64,000 nt of DNA, from NCBI RefSeq assembly GCF_027942865.1, contig NC_134524.1:20513536-20577535 (forward strand). Direction: 5' to 3'. Source of the stretch: Odontesthes bonariensis. Taxonomy: Eukaryota > Chordata > Actinopteri > Atheriniformes > Atherinopsidae. Within the stretch, counting starts at the first letter, position 1, and every line of letters starts with the position of its first letter. Made by a program: the position numbers and the translations under genes. This document shows positions 12,646 through 24,856 of the stretch, one piece after another. The notes beneath the pieces are model-generated. The model made no database searches, was not told the DNA's origin, and saw only the letters and a program-made list of their open reading frames with translations.

Positions 12646-12725
12646 AGTCTCTCCGCCTCCTAATACTTAACACTGACTGGGGTACAGTTCATTGGTGGAC
12701 AGTGCTTTCTTGCAGTCAATACAGC

Positions 12726-15457
12726 ATGAAAACCTTCCCCTTGAAGACAGCTTTGCTGCTCTGCGGCTTTAGTAAGTTCTGGTTCTGAATTCCTCTCAAC
12801 TAAATTTACAACTTTGTTAACTCCAGTAAAATGTCCACTTTTAAGGCTTTGTTCAAAGCTATTTTTGTTTGATAACTTTTAAGGCTTTGTTCAAAGCTAT
12901 TTTTGTTTGATATAAGGCAAATAAAGACTGCTTCTGTCTCAGGTTGGTCTCTGCCTCGGACCTTGAAGATTCAGCCTGGTGAAGATGTCACACTGCAGTG
13001 CTCCAAGGTCTCCAAATACGATTCTATAACATTCTGGTTCAGACTGATCAACAGAACCAAGGTCAACTGTATCTCTGTCATGTTTCCTGGTGATGACAAA
13101 GCTAAATACTGTGAGGGATTTGAAAGTGGATCATTTGAAATGAGCTCCAACATCTCCACTGTGTTTCTCAAAATCAAAGAGGTGGATTTTTCTGAATCTG
13201 GACTATATTTTTGTGGATTTTACATAAATGCACGTCTGAATTTCAGTGTAATACATTTACATGTGAAAGGTAAGTTTAAGATATCATGTGTATTTCTTTA
13301 TGTTTTTGCTTATTTCTATTAACAATATAAATGTACTACATTTCATAATTCCCCTGATACGAACGGATTGTTCTCCCTCTCACTGAAAGCCACTAAAAGC
13401 CACCATGAGTTTGACGATGACATCGACGGCGAGTGTCAAAGTAAGACGTCTTTATTCAAACCATTCGTTAGCCACATCTTAATCCACCATTCAGTCCGGA
13501 ATAATGCTTTTTGTTGCAGAAAAATCTTTTGAAAGCACAAATCTGCTGAGTCTGATTCTGGGTGGTCTGACTGTTTTCCTCATAGCAGTCATCGTTGGTC
13601 TGGTTGTTCAAATCAAGAAGCTTCAAAAAGGTACTTCTTGAAAGCTACTGAATCCATCCCAACCTAAGAGTAGGGATGATGCTGACTGAGAAATGGCTAC
13701 TTTGATGAATTAATGTCCATGTCCATTCTGCAGAGACCTCCACTTGGATCAGCAGGCTACTGCCCACAAAGCACAAACCTAAAAACTCGGGCTGGGCGAG
13801 TTAACTCGTTATTATCGCGTTAACTTGTTAATTATTTAACGCCAATAAATATTTTATCGTGCATTAACGCAGGTTTTATTCTTTCCAAAGTCTGTTGGTT
13901 TCTGCTGCGGAACCACCAAACATGGGGAAGGGTACGGAACTTTTACTCGGCCATTTTCATTTTAAAGTTGGACATCACTGCTACAGGTGCCCCTCGGTCT
14001 CTGTGTGAAGCTCACGGAGCTAACCGGCGCTACTTCCTGCTTTACTTGTTTCAACATAAAAGCATGTATTTCAAAATAAATTTTTAAAAAAACTCCTGCA
14101 TATACAGCCAAGTTGAATTGTCTTATCAGTGTAGTCGTTCCAGTCTAAAATATCACTTAAAGGCAAAACACACAATTGATACAGCAAGTCATTCAACGAA
14201 ACAGACAGTGGAGCGAGGCTTCTACATAAAAACTGCATAAAAATGCTGATGTTAAAAGTGTGTTTGCACAACAAATGTTATGGCACTTTCATTCATATGG
14301 CAGTACATTTAAAATAAAGCTAAATGCTAAAAGCTATACACTACCTTTGAATTAATTTTTGGATTTTGCGTACAAATGCGATTAATTGTGATTAATCAGG
14401 GAAATCATGTGATTAATTAGAGTAAAAATTGTAATTGTTGCCCAGCCCTAATAAAAACTTAACTAATTACAGCCAAGGATGCTATCTGGGGATAACTTGA
14501 TTACTTTTGAAGATGGCTTATTAGAAAGTGAGAGAAACTTGTCACCTTCTACTCAAATAAGAAGCCACAGGCCTCCACAAAAAGAATATGGGGGACTTTA
14601 AAAACATCAGAAACTGAAATATCCCAACTTTACTTCCAACAAAGAATGGCTGAAGATTAAATATAAATGCTTGCTTCATAATGGTCCTCTTTATTGTCTT
14701 TCCTACTTTGATCAGATTATCCTTGTCTACAGCTTTGGCTGCAATCATTTTTAAAACTTTACTGAGTTTCCTCCATCGCCACAGAAGATCTTTTGTCCTG
14801 TTTTCAAATTCCGAGTTTAACTTCTATGAAGAACTATGATCCATTGTTTCCATATCCCCCTTTGATTGTGATTAAAACTATATCCATAACTGCATCACTA
14901 CTTATCTGAATGAAAAAAAATATCCCCCAAAGAATATCCAATCCTGCCCAAATCCAACTCAATTCGCCTGGTTGGGTTAGTGGGTGTGGCATCTAAAGTA
15001 ACATGACAATAACATAGTAACATGATAGCATGTAACACAAGGAAGACATTGCCTAATGTGAAGGAATTTTCATAGGTTTGAAAGTACGTGTGCCAGTCTA
15101 CAAAATAGAAATGAAGAGTAAATAATTAACCTCTGTTTGTTAATAATAGGAGCCTCTTTAGAATATGCAACTAGAATGTTTTCTTTGACCTCATGTGCTC
15201 TGTCTCTCTGTCCCTAAGCCGATGATAAACAAGATCCACAAGAGAATGGGGTGAATATTGTTCTAAACATTTTTCTTCAATCATTTAGTAGAAAGTCTTT
15301 TGTAATCAAAATATTTTTAGATGTCTTACTGTAACTGCTTTAATGTTATTTACAGAGCCCTGGCTCTGATGACGTGGACTATGCTACGGTGACGTTTAAG
15401 CAAACAGGAAGAAGAAGACAGCCGGAGTCAAACGTTGTGTATGCTGCCACCAGATAA
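12726..15457 (+). CDS. Gene C: single-V-domain receptor with ITIM
   Basis: Six exons: 12726-12771, 12943-13269, 13390-13440, 13520-13630, 15219-15250 and 15356-15457. Phases are 1,1,1,1,0, giving 222 residues. The signal peptide starts [16 protein letters not shown]. In the V domain C35 pairs with C106 (ESGLYFCG), W47 follows, and an extra pair C58/C72 matches gene B. N-glycosylation sequons are NRT, NIS and NFS. The stalk is [12 protein letters not shown]. The membrane helix lies at about 150-170 with no internal charge. The tail has the [14 protein letters not shown] (Y198) and a second tyrosine Y218 in NVVYAATR. Intron 1 holds a 38-bp tandem duplication (12837-12874, 12875-12912) and intron 4 a hAT-type element. 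A poly(A) signal lies at 15580-15585. Probable inhibitory receptor, inferred from the ITIM. Confidence 0.87.
13798..14451. mobile_element. Non-autonomous hAT element in intron 4 of gene C
   Basis: The ends read CGGGCTGGGCGAG and GTTGCCCAGCCCTAA (inverted GGGCTGGGC). The flanks are the 8-bp duplication TAAAAACT at 13790-13797 and 14452-14459. No transposase is present. The interior carries ATTAATTG/GATTAATCA words typical of this fish MITE. Confidence 0.85.
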
Positions 15458-15769
15458 GACTTGAGGAGGAAACTAAACTGCAGCTCAAAGTCGAACTGAT
15501 GCCTCGTTAATCTGCTGTTTGTATGAGACCTCTTGTAAGGGGTTGTTACCTGTATCTCTGTCAAAAAATGTCATTTTGAAATAAAGATTTTAGATATTTT
15601 TTTTTTGGTCTGGGGACTGGACTTGTGTTTGTTGAAAGAGTAGAAGCAATGCTGATATCGGCCTCTTAACTTAAAAGTTAGATTTGCACAAAGGTTTGTA
15701 ATGTGAAGGGAGTGAGGTACATTTATTTGACAAAAAGGAGACGTTAAAGGTGGAATATGAAATGTAAAT

Positions 15770-16066
15770 GGACTGTACTTGTAGGCTATAGGGCTTTTCT
15801 AGTCCAGCTGAGCACTCAAAGCGCTTTCATACTGCATGCCACATTCACTCACACAACCATACAGCACGTCTTAGTCTATAAAGGCTAAGCAGTGCTTTCC
15901 TTTATGCATTCACACACATTCATCCAATAGACGCATCCGTAGACAACGTGGGGTTCAGAGTCTTACCCAAGGAAACTTCGACATGTGGCCCAGAGAAGCC
16001 AGGAGTTTGAACCTTTCAACTGGTGTGCGACTGCTCTTCCTCCTCAGCCACAGCCGCCCCATGTGT
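15770..16066. mobile_element. Teleost SINE-like dispersed repeat
   Basis: Carries the widely dispersed fish words GGGCTTTTCTAGTC, CACTCAAAGCGCTTTCA, CAAGGAAACTTCGACATG and a terminal CAGCCGCCCC. No open frame. Confidence 0.6.
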
Positions 16067-16106
16067 CTGCTGTTAAGTTAAACACAGCATTTGACACGTC
16101 ACAATT

Positions 16107-16633
16107 AGGGCTGTAGCGATACACTAATCTCACGATACGATACGATACGATACACGATATTCAGCCAACGATACGATACGATTCGATACAATTCAATACG
16201 ATTTGATGTGATTCGATACACTTACATAATTTTCTGGGGGAAAAAAAGCGACAGTGTGATTTGACATGAATCGTCGCTGATTGGACTGGTGGTCCAACCT
16301 TTGAACCGGAAGGACAACACAGCCAGACAAACAGAAACAAACGAACATGTCACAAACGTGAGAGCTATGCACTTTATACAACATTTTTATGAACAAATTT
16401 ATCACTGTTTTGTATATTGTGACCCCCTGGCATTGTATTGTATTACCTTAATGTTCTGTGTTTTCACTAATTGTAACGTCTGACTTTTCAATAAAGTTTG
16501 CTTTAAAAAAAATATATATATATATATTAAAAAAAAAATAAAAAATCGATACTCGCGGCTGAAAAATAGATACTTTATCGGGAAACAAAATATCGATATA
16601 TATCGTAGTATCGATAAAATTGCTCAGCGTTAG
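16107..16633. mobile_element. Non-autonomous hAT element
   Basis: Flanked by the 8-bp duplication TCACAATT at 16099-16106 and 16634-16641. The ends are AGGGCTGTAGCGAT and the imperfect complement of CTAACGCTGAGCAAT. The interior is rich in CGATACGATA repeats and an AT microsatellite near 16511. Confidence 0.8.
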
Positions 16634-16641
16634 TCACAATT

Positions 16642-17510
16642 GTGGTAGATCTAGTGGGAACCGGTAGGGGGCACCTCCATCACCCCCTTGGCTGGCACTC
16701 CATCCACACACTACCAGCTTCCTCCAGAGTCCTGCTGTAGCTCCATACTGTAGTTCTCCTCTTGTTGGCTCCATAGCAGCTAGAGTGAGAACTCTTCCTT
16801 TTTTTACTTTTTCTAGTATACTAACAAATAACTTTGACAGGTGAGTGAAAGGCAAATAATTAAAAAGGCATAGAAATTCTACCCTTAAAGACATGGCTTT
16901 TCCAGTCTAAATGAGTATATTAATGAAAATGATCAAGGCTTGTTCAGTTATTTTACATTTGACTTCTTTCTTAAAACTGTCATTCAGTCTTATATTTGTG
17001 AATCAATCGTTTAGTCCAAATAATCAAGTAATTGTAGTCTTGGCTATATCATTTCTTCCACCACATTGGGTAAATGAGAATCCTTTTCCAATAACCAGTG
17101 TTGGGCATCTGGGGAAAAAAAAGCTTATTGGCAAATTTAATTAGCTAATAACTGAGCCAATAATTAAGTTATTAGCAAATATTAATACGTTTCCAAGGCT
17201 GCTGGTGTGTGTGACCTCCCAGCCTGGAGGTCAAGCTGAAAGAGAGAGTGTGGCCTATTCCTATGAAGGTAGGACAGAAAAAGAGAGATTATAAGCATTA
17301 TTGGGGCTTTGATGTGTGAACCTGAGGGTGTGGTTACCTGGAAAGGAAACAATTGACTTTCAGAGTAAAAGTTTATTCCAAAAATGCATGGTTTCAGGTT
17401 GTAAGGTTCCCAACAACCCCTCTTTGGTGTCAGGGTTGTACCTGACGTGCGATCCTGGGACCACTTGTTTCATCCAAAACTGAAAGAGTTAATTTGTTTG
17501 CCAATGTCGG
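16642..17510. other. Intergenic, no gene recognised
   Basis: AT-rich sequence with no receptor exon and no repeat that I can bound. Confidence 0.35.
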
Positions 17511-19990
17511 TTTATCAAATCAAATCAAATTTATTTATATAGCACATTTCATGTACAAACAATTCAAAGTGCTTTACATTAAATAAAAGCATTGCAGCAG
17601 GGAGTGGAAGAAGCATTATAAAGAGAAACAAATAAAATAATTTAAATTAATTTAAAAACAAGCAACAGTCAAGATAAGTTAAAAGATACCGTGCAGATTT
17701 CATGAGAAAAGAAATGTTTTTAACCTGGATTTAAAAATGTCTCCATTTTGTGAAAGTTTAAACTCCACTGGCAGTTTGTTCCACTTGTTTGCAGCATAAC
17801 AGCTAAATGCTGCTTCTCCATGTTTAGTCTGGACTCTGGACTGGACCAGCTGACCTGAGTCCTTGGATCTAAGAACTCTGCTGGGTTTATATTCTCTGAA
17901 CATATCACAGATGGATTTTGGGCCTAAACCGTTCTGGGATTTGTAAACCATCAGCAGGCTTTTAAAATCTATTCTGTAACTGACTGAAAGCCAGTGTAAA
18001 GATTTTAAAACTGGTGTGATGTGTTCAGATCTCTTAGGGGCACTTTACACGGAAACGAAAACGGGTTAAAAACGCAAAACCTTTTTGCGGCTGCACTATA
18101 TCGTTTAGATGGTAACAGCGTTTTGGGGGCATGAAAACGCAAAAAAGTGAAACCGCCCTCCAGAGTGGAATTCTTGAAAACGCTCCACTGTCACGCCACC
18201 GTGTAAAGGATGAAAAACGCAAAACTGCGTTTCTCGTCACATAGAAATGACGTGACAAGCATAATAAAGCGCCAGAAAACCGGGGGAAACACATCAGTAG
18301 GCTATCAACATGTCCGTCCCTGCGGACTTTCAACTCGCCTTAGGCGCGGTAATTGACGTTCAAGAGTCATTTCATCACATAACAGCAATGATGAGCGAGA
18401 GTAGTAAAGAACAGACCAAACTTGGTCTTGGTAGTGTTGCCACCTAGCCATCTGGCGTGTTTACTGCATCAATAAATATGAAACGTCACACACTTTTGCA
18501 TTTCCGTATGCACGCAGATTTTCACCGTAAAACGCTCGTCTAAATGCAGATTTAAAAGTGAAAACGAAACGCCACTTTTGCGTTTTGGTTTCAGATCGTT
18601 TCCGTGTAAAGGTAGCCTTAGTCCTGGTTAAAACTCTAGCAGCAGCGTTCTGGATGAGCTGCAGATGTTTAATGCTCTTTTTGGGAAGTCCAGTTAAAAG
18701 AGCATTACTGTAATCGAGTCTACTGGAGATGAATGCATGGATGAGTTTCTCCTGGTCTTTTTGGGAGAGGAAACCTTTAATTCTGTTGATGTTTCTGTGG
18801 TGGTAAAAAGCTGCCTTGGTGACAGCTTTGATGTGGCTGCTGAAAGTCAGATCTGAGTCTATCAACACTCCGAGGTTACAAACTTGGTCAGTGATTGTAT
18901 GGTCCCAAGTCTCAAGATATTTACCAACGCTGACCCTCTTCTCTTTGTTCCCAAACAGAATGATCTCAGTTTTGTCTTCATTTAATTGTAGAAAATTCTC
19001 TCTCATCCAGGTGTTTACTTCCTCCAGACACTGACACAGTACGTCTGCTGGGCTGCAGTCGTCCGGTGACAGAGACACATAAAGTTGTGTATCGTCTGCA
19101 TAACTGTGATAATTGATGTTAAAGTTCTGCAATATCTGACCCAAAGGGACCATATAAAAGTTAAACAGAAGAGGTCCAAGAATTGACCCCTGGGGGACTC
19201 CACAAGTCATGGCCACTCGCTCAGATTTATTGCTGCCAATTGTAACAAAATAACTCCGGCCTTCTGAGTAGGACCGGAACCAGTTAAGGACCGCTCCAGA
19301 AAGTCCAACCCAGTTTTCCAGCCTGTGCAACTGGATTCTGTTATCTACAGTATCAAACGCAGCGCTGAGGTCCAACAGAACCAGGACTGAAAGATTACCA
19401 GAATCAGTATTCAACCTGATGTTGTTTAACACTTTGACCAGAGCTGTTTCAGTGCTGTGATGACATCTGAAGCCTGATTGAAAGTTATCAAGACTTCCAC
19501 TTTCATTCAGAAAGTCGTTGAGCTGGTTAAATACAACTTTCTCAATAATCTTAGATATAAAAGAGAGATTAGAGACAGGTCTGTAGTTGTTCATCATAGA
19601 GGCGTCTAGAGTTCTCTTCTTTAGGAGTGGCTTAATGGCAGCTGTCTTTAGTGACTTGGGAAAAATGCCTGATGCCAGTGAGCTGTTAACTATTTGTAGG
19701 AGATCACTTTCTACTGAGGTAATAAACAGTATTTAAAAAGTCGGATGGTATTATGTCCAGAGTGCAAGTGGTTGATATCAGATGCCGAACTATTTCCTCT
19801 AGGATTTTTAAATCAACAATATTAAATTGTGACATAACGTCAGAGTTATTTCTAGGTTTTAGACACAGATTAGTTTTCTTGTTTGTCTGTGTTGCGTGAA
19901 TGTTTTGTCTAATCGTTTTGATTTTTTGGCTAAAGAAGTTGGCAAATTTGTTGCATATCTCAGTGGAGAGTGTTTAGGAGGATTTGTGAG
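17511..19990 (-). mobile_element. L2-type LINE, 5'-truncated, with a nested MITE
   Basis: The minus-strand frame at 19597-18461 gives a reverse transcriptase with NYRPVSNLSFISK, the DLSAAFDTVD motif, GVPQGSILGPLLF and the catalytic YADDTQLY block, followed by the C-terminal RLDYSNALL region. The 3' tail at about 17700-17511 carries ATTTATTTATATAGCAC, the usual end of teleost L2 LINEs. The 3' part of the frame is displaced by a Harbinger-type insertion (18037-18617). The endonuclease region is absent or too decayed to see; 19700-19990 matches the linker upstream of RT. It is dead. Confidence 0.85.
18037..18617. mobile_element. PIF/Harbinger-type MITE inside the L2 LINE
   Basis: Ends GGGGCACTTTACACGGAAAC and the inverted TTTCCGTGTAAAGGTAGCC, with a 3-bp TTA duplication at 18034-18036 and 18618-18620. 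The LINE copy at 21506 supplies the empty site, which confirms the ends. Confidence 0.85.
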
Positions 19991-20648
19991 TGATAACACC
20001 TGGGCAGCACATTAACTAACTTGGCATGTGTTGACCCTCTTTGTTTTTGCTAAGCATGAACAGTCACCAGCTGTAGTAGAAAAAGACTCAATCGAACAAG
20101 GTAAACAATAAGAATGACATAGTGAAACTAGAGTCAATGCTCTTCATTAATGAGAATAGGGATTTTTGTGATGTAAATATGTTGGTAAAGAGGTCATATC
20201 CAGTGTGTCCGGCAGTGTTTGCTTGTTCACTCGTCAGTTTTGATGACAATATTGACTCTGTCTTGATAAGGTCTTGACAGGTGCTGCTGCCAAAGGTTGT
20301 CACCATTTCTGAAAATGACATTTTCCTCTCCAAATCCATTTTGTGCAAGTACTGACCAAGTGAACAGTGGCTATCACATATCACATATCTGGAGTTTTCT
20401 TGCTTTTGCTGCAAAATATACAAGCTTGCATGTGATACTTGAATGATTGAAATCCAATAATGATTTATTATGGATGATTTTGCATATGTTGCAGCAAAGT
20501 TGAAACTGATTATGTAAAAAATTAAAAGATTTTAGATTTACCGGTCATGCATACATGCATACACACAAAATTTGCCCTTCGCTTTTAACCCATCCAGGTT
20601 GGCACCTGTTGACACACACATGCACATGTACAAGGTCACACACTCATA
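19991..20648. other. Intergenic, no gene recognised
   Basis: No receptor exon and no conserved protein motif seen. Confidence 0.3.
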
Positions 20649-21299
20649 GGCTGTGTTCTAAACCGCATCCTTCTCCTACTACTCCCACTACTCATACTAA
20701 CTTTTTGAGTTAGTATGCGAGTTCCCGGATGCATACTAGATTCGCCGAAATGTTGGATATGCATCATGAGATTACTACTCAAACTCAAACTGCCCAAGAT
20801 GCAACGTAACGTGACGTCGCCGATCGTCATTTCCTGTCAAAACGGCAGTTTCAAGCTAGCTACAACGAGGGTAGGTTCACTTCCTGTTTTCAAAACAAAA
20901 GCATCAATTGTATCGAAATGGCTTTCCCTATGATAAAAGGCAACGGGTATTTTATTTTTTGAAAATAACCAGAAGTGCGTTGCTCACTACGGCTAGCTTT
21001 AGTAGCGCCAAATTCGTCAGAACAAAATTGTAAATAGCCAGTATTTTGTCAGATTTTCAACACGTTGGGGATCTAAATGACTACTTTCTCGCCTGAAAAT
21101 GTTTCAAATGTTGCAAAAGTTTACAGAGTTTAGAGCTTAAGCGAAATCAGCTTCAGGCTGGCTGATTTCGGCTCGGACAGCAGCGAAATGCATTGTGGGT
21201 AAACACTCTGCATACTGTCTGATCGATGAGTATGCAGTATGGAAGTATGCCGTATGCAAGTATGTATGTAGTATGTAGTATGCGGTTTCGAACACATCC
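20649..21299. mobile_element. MITE with 3-bp duplication, probable PIF/Harbinger type
   Basis: Ends GGCTGTGTTCTAAACCGCAT and the complement of GGATGTGTTCGAAACCGCAT. The flanking ATA repeats at 20646-20648 and 21300-21302. The interior has GTATGCAGTATG repeats near both ends. Confidence 0.75.
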
Positions 21300-21505
21300 A
21301 TAGAGACAGATGCCAACCTGGAGCGGTGGGCAGCCATTCACAGCGCCCGGGGAGCATGGGGGTACCGTACCCCTAGTTCTAGCAAGAACTAGCATTGTCC
21401 GAGGACAGTTATTAACATTGAATAACATTATAAATGAAACTCATTAACTACAGGGCACCACAGACTGAGTTCAAAGAGTTAAAAAGTGAGAGGAGTTGAT
21501 TTAAA

Positions 21506-22192
21506 AAGACCAGGAGAAACTCATCCATGCATTCATCTCCAGTAGACTCGATTACTGTAACGCTCTTTTAACTGGACTTCCCAAAAAGAGCATTAAACAT
21601 CTGCAGCTCATCCAGAACGCTGCTGCTAGAGTTTTAACCCGGACTAAGAGATCTGAACACATCACACCAGTTTTAAAATCTTTACACTGGCTTCCAGTCA
21701 GTCACAGAATAGATTTTAAAAGCCTGCTGATGGTTTACAAATCCCAGAATGGTTTAGGCCCAAAATACATCTGTGATATGTTCAGAGAATATAAACCCAG
21801 CAGAGCTCTTAGATCCAAGGACTCGGGTCAGCTGGTCCAGTCCAGAGTCCAGACTAAACATGGAGAAGCAGCATTTAGCTGTTATGCTGCAAACAAGTGG
21901 AACAAACTGCCAGTGGAGATTAAACTTTCACCAAATGTAGACATTTTTAAATCCAGGTTAAAGACATTTCTGTTCTCATGTGTCTATGCATGAAATATCT
22001 TTTAACTTATCTAGACTGTTGCCTGATTTTAATTCATTTAAATGATTTTATTTGTTTCTCTTTATATTATTTTATGTATTTTTAATGCTTCTTGCACTCC
22101 CTGCTGCAATGCTTTTATTTTATGTAAAGCACTTTGAACTGTTTGTACATGAAATGTGCTATACAAATAAATTTGAAATTTTGATTTGATTT
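21506..22192 (+). mobile_element. L2-type LINE 3' fragment
   Basis: Truncated copy of the same LINE family as 17511-19990, in the opposite orientation. Residual frame 21730-21993 ([18 protein letters not shown]) is the C-terminal end of ORF2, followed by the tail ATGAAATGTGCTATACAAAT. Confidence 0.85.
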
Positions 22193-23261
22193 AGGGGAAG
22201 CAGTAAATGGGTCAGCATTAAAGAGAACAAGCACAAATTCGCAGTCCCACACAGGCAGTAAATGCTGCTGAATATTTGCTTCTACAATCACATGTTGTCC
22301 CACCTGCTGATGTTCCCAAGGTTTTACAAGGATTCATCTGGAAAATGTCTGCAAGAGATGTGGACCGAATACAGACATTTGCTTTTGCCCATGCCACAAC
22401 TCCAGAACAGCTCTATAACATTTGAGGACTCCACTACATGTGTGATCATTAATAGAATCATTTCACTGAGTTAGATTTACTCAACTCCTCTACTGCAGGT
22501 TGCTTGTCTTTTTTTGGGGAAAAAATCAGTCTAAAACTGCTTTACTTGTTAACAGATAACAAGTCACACTGAACACATACGATAGAAAAACATAAAAACT
22601 GCCGTCACTGCTCTGTATGAAACACTTGACTCTTGCAAAGTGACACTTTCACAACCTCAAATCAAAGCATTCACTCTGGTAAAAGCTGCACATTTGCAAA
22701 CTCAGATTCAAAACCACAGCAGGTGAAAGTTCCATCCATTTCCTGACTTAATTCTTAGACTTAAACTGCTCATACTTAAACAATTTCTTTCATAAAGTAA
22801 CTCACTGACATCAAGTAAAAAATCCGGCCACTCTGCACTTTTCAGGGTTATTGGAGAGAGAATTTATCATTATGCCGATATCATGAATAAATGAGTTAAC
22901 TGTGGCACTATAACAGGTCATTTTTAGGGGTATGATAAATTTTCCGACAAGATGATTATTACTTTTTATTATCATAATTAAAAAAGTGTCAATTTTTAAT
23001 TCAACTATCGAAATTTTCTAAGAAGTGGAGTCTTTAACGATTATAGGAATTAAAACTAAATACTCTGCACCATGTTTTAAAAAAATAAAAAACAGCAGAA
23101 AGGATCAATACAGTACACTGTATACAGTTTAATAAATATTTTCTCATGTTCAAACCTCGTGGCTAAACCGCACATGGATTAACTAAAGTGTTATCATTCA
23201 AGACAATAATCATGTCTTCCTCTTACAACTAATAGTTTGTTACTGTTTTCTTAAAATCATT
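22193..23261. other. 5' flank of gene D
   Basis: About 22560-22740 is a diverged copy of the intergenic module found between other family members (AAAGCATTCACTCTGGTAAAAGCTG, compare 27250 and, reversed, 47950). No exon is seen. Confidence 0.5.
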
Positions 23262-23383
23262 CTCAGTGTCAGCGTGAGCGGTTGGATAGCTGAAAGAACA
23301 GCCCACCTCCTTACAGTGACTACAGTAACTGGAGCACAGTTCACTTTCTAACATCACACTGACAGAGTCCTGTCGTGTGCACA
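23262..23383 (+). promoter_or_regulatory. Conserved proximal promoter/5' UTR of the D-J subfamily
   Basis: A block of about 120 bp ending at the start codon is shared, nearly unchanged, by genes D, E, F, G, H and I (and partly J before the window ends). Landmarks are CTGAAAGAACAGCCCACCTCC, CAGTGACTACAGTAACTGGAG and GACAGAGTCCTGTCGTGTGC. E, F and I read CTTATAGTG where D, G and H read CTTACAGTG, a possible weak TATA difference. Activity is inferred from conservation only. Confidence 0.55.
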
Positions 23384-24435
23384 ATGATGAGCTTCACCTT
23401 GATGCTGGCTTTGCTCTGCACCTTCAGTAAGTACACCAACATGTTTTTATTTGTACGATTTATTTTGTCCATACTGTGATCCACCAGAAATTCTCTTATA
23501 ACATGAGTTGAACTCATTGTTAGTTTCTTGTTGAATTTTGACTTCATGAATGCTTCATCTGTTGGTTTGCTTCAGGTTGGATCTCAGCGTCAGTGTCGGA
23601 GTTTCACACTGTGGAGGTCCAGCCTGGTGAAGAAGTCACACTGCTGTGCTCCAACTTTAGCAGTTTTCCTGCTCACATCGTTTGGTTCAAACTGGCCAAC
23701 GGACCCAACGTCAGCCGCATCTCATCTATGTTCAGTTCTGAGTCCAATACTTCACTTTTTGATGGATTTCCAAACAGTAAATTTAAGATGACATCCAACA
23801 CCACAAACCTTTTTCTGAATATCAAACGAGTGGATTTCTCCGACTCTGGGCTTTATTTCTGTGGAAATAACAAAGAAGGACTCTCAGTCATTTTTAGTGC
23901 AACATATTTACAGGTTCAAGGTAAGATTAATGTTATTAATATTTCAGTCAGTTTCAAATGATTCCAAACCAATGCTGCTGTGTACAAATTGTAGCTGTCT
24001 CAACAAATCCGCTGATTGTAATCCTGGGCGGTGGAACCATTTTCCTCGTAATAATCATCATCTGCCTGGTCGTCAGAATCAGGACATTTCATACAGGCAA
24101 GTTTTCATTTTAGTTGGACATTTAGAACATTTACAAACGCTGAGCTGTGAAACGAATAACCGACCAGATTAACTGTTGTTGTCATTCAGTTCAAAGTGAC
24201 AAACAGAATCCACAACACAGTGAGGTAATCACCCCCTGATTTTATTATATCTTGTTTTTTTAATAATCATATATTAGGTGGTTTACTTAGTGACTGTAAC
24301 TACTTTCATTTACAGATGCCCTCTGAGGCCCTGAACTATGCAGCAGTGGGTTTCCGTCCCAAAGCAGAAAGGAGCAGAAGGCCGGTGCACGACAGAGAGC
24401 TGGAGCCACATGTGGTGTACGCTGCCACAAGATAG
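23384..24435 (+). CDS. Gene D: single-V-domain ITIM receptor with shortened stalk
   Basis: Five exons: 23384-23426, 23576-23920, 23995-24096, 24190-24224 and 24316-24435, with phases 1,1,1,0 and 214 residues. The signal peptide starts MMSFTLMLALLCTFS. The V domain has C39, W51 and C110 (DSGLYFCG). The residues that form the second cysteine pair in genes B and C are R62 and F76 here. The membrane exon lacks the DVFN(G/W)S start seen in E, F, H, I and J. It can still splice in frame from an AG at 23993-23994, giving AVSTNPL before the helix. Its donor is GC (24097-24098), not GT. The tail has ITIM ALNYAAV (Y183) and HVVYAATR (Y210). AATAAA signals lie at 24535 and 24541. Closest relative in the window is gene G. 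Confidence 0.87.
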
Positions 24436-24848
24436 ACTCACACACCCATACTGACAGAAGCTCAGAGAGAAAATAATCCTTTGTTATACTCATCTGATTG
24501 TTGGGTTTTTTGTGTTTGGTTGAATTGCAGTGCCAATAAAAATAAAATATAGTTGAATCATAAATTCTGTGTTCATTGAAATTCTTCCTTTATCTGTGAA
24601 CATAACAACATGGCTGGTGTTTGATGGAGGAGGAGCCTGTGAGCTCTCTGATGGCAGCGCAGAGAAAGTTGAGGTCTTCTGCAGGGGACTAAAAAGAGAG
24701 TTACACGTGTTGATTAAGAGGAAGAGACAGCACAGCCCCATCAAGTCTGTCTCAGATGGACAGAAAACAATCAGTTTGGGTAGTTTTTTAAAAGCTCATC
24801 AGATCAAGTCACACTGAACATGCCCGCTGCTAACACAAGCTCACATCA
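24436..24848. other. 3' flank of gene D shared with minus-strand genes
   Basis: The 3' UTR and a conserved module (TGGCTGGTGTTTGATGGAGG) occur here and, reversed, after genes E, F, G, H, I and J. No further gene. ORFs crossing it are chance frames. Confidence 0.6.
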
Positions 24849-24856
24849 CTGCACTG

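Noticed and set aside
12164-12673. 169-codon minus frame rich in Ser, Leu and Phe
   Set aside because: It runs through the GA microsatellite and a Tc1 remnant; composition is explained by the repeat.
23528-23791. Alternative frame through the V exon of gene D (and the like in E to J)
   Set aside because: It is a shadow of the true V frame; the same shadow recurs because the paralogs are near identical.
24569-24817. Short frames in the 3' flank repeated after each receptor gene
   Set aside because: The module is a conserved 3' flank copied with the genes; frames are not kept intact between copies and have no motif.
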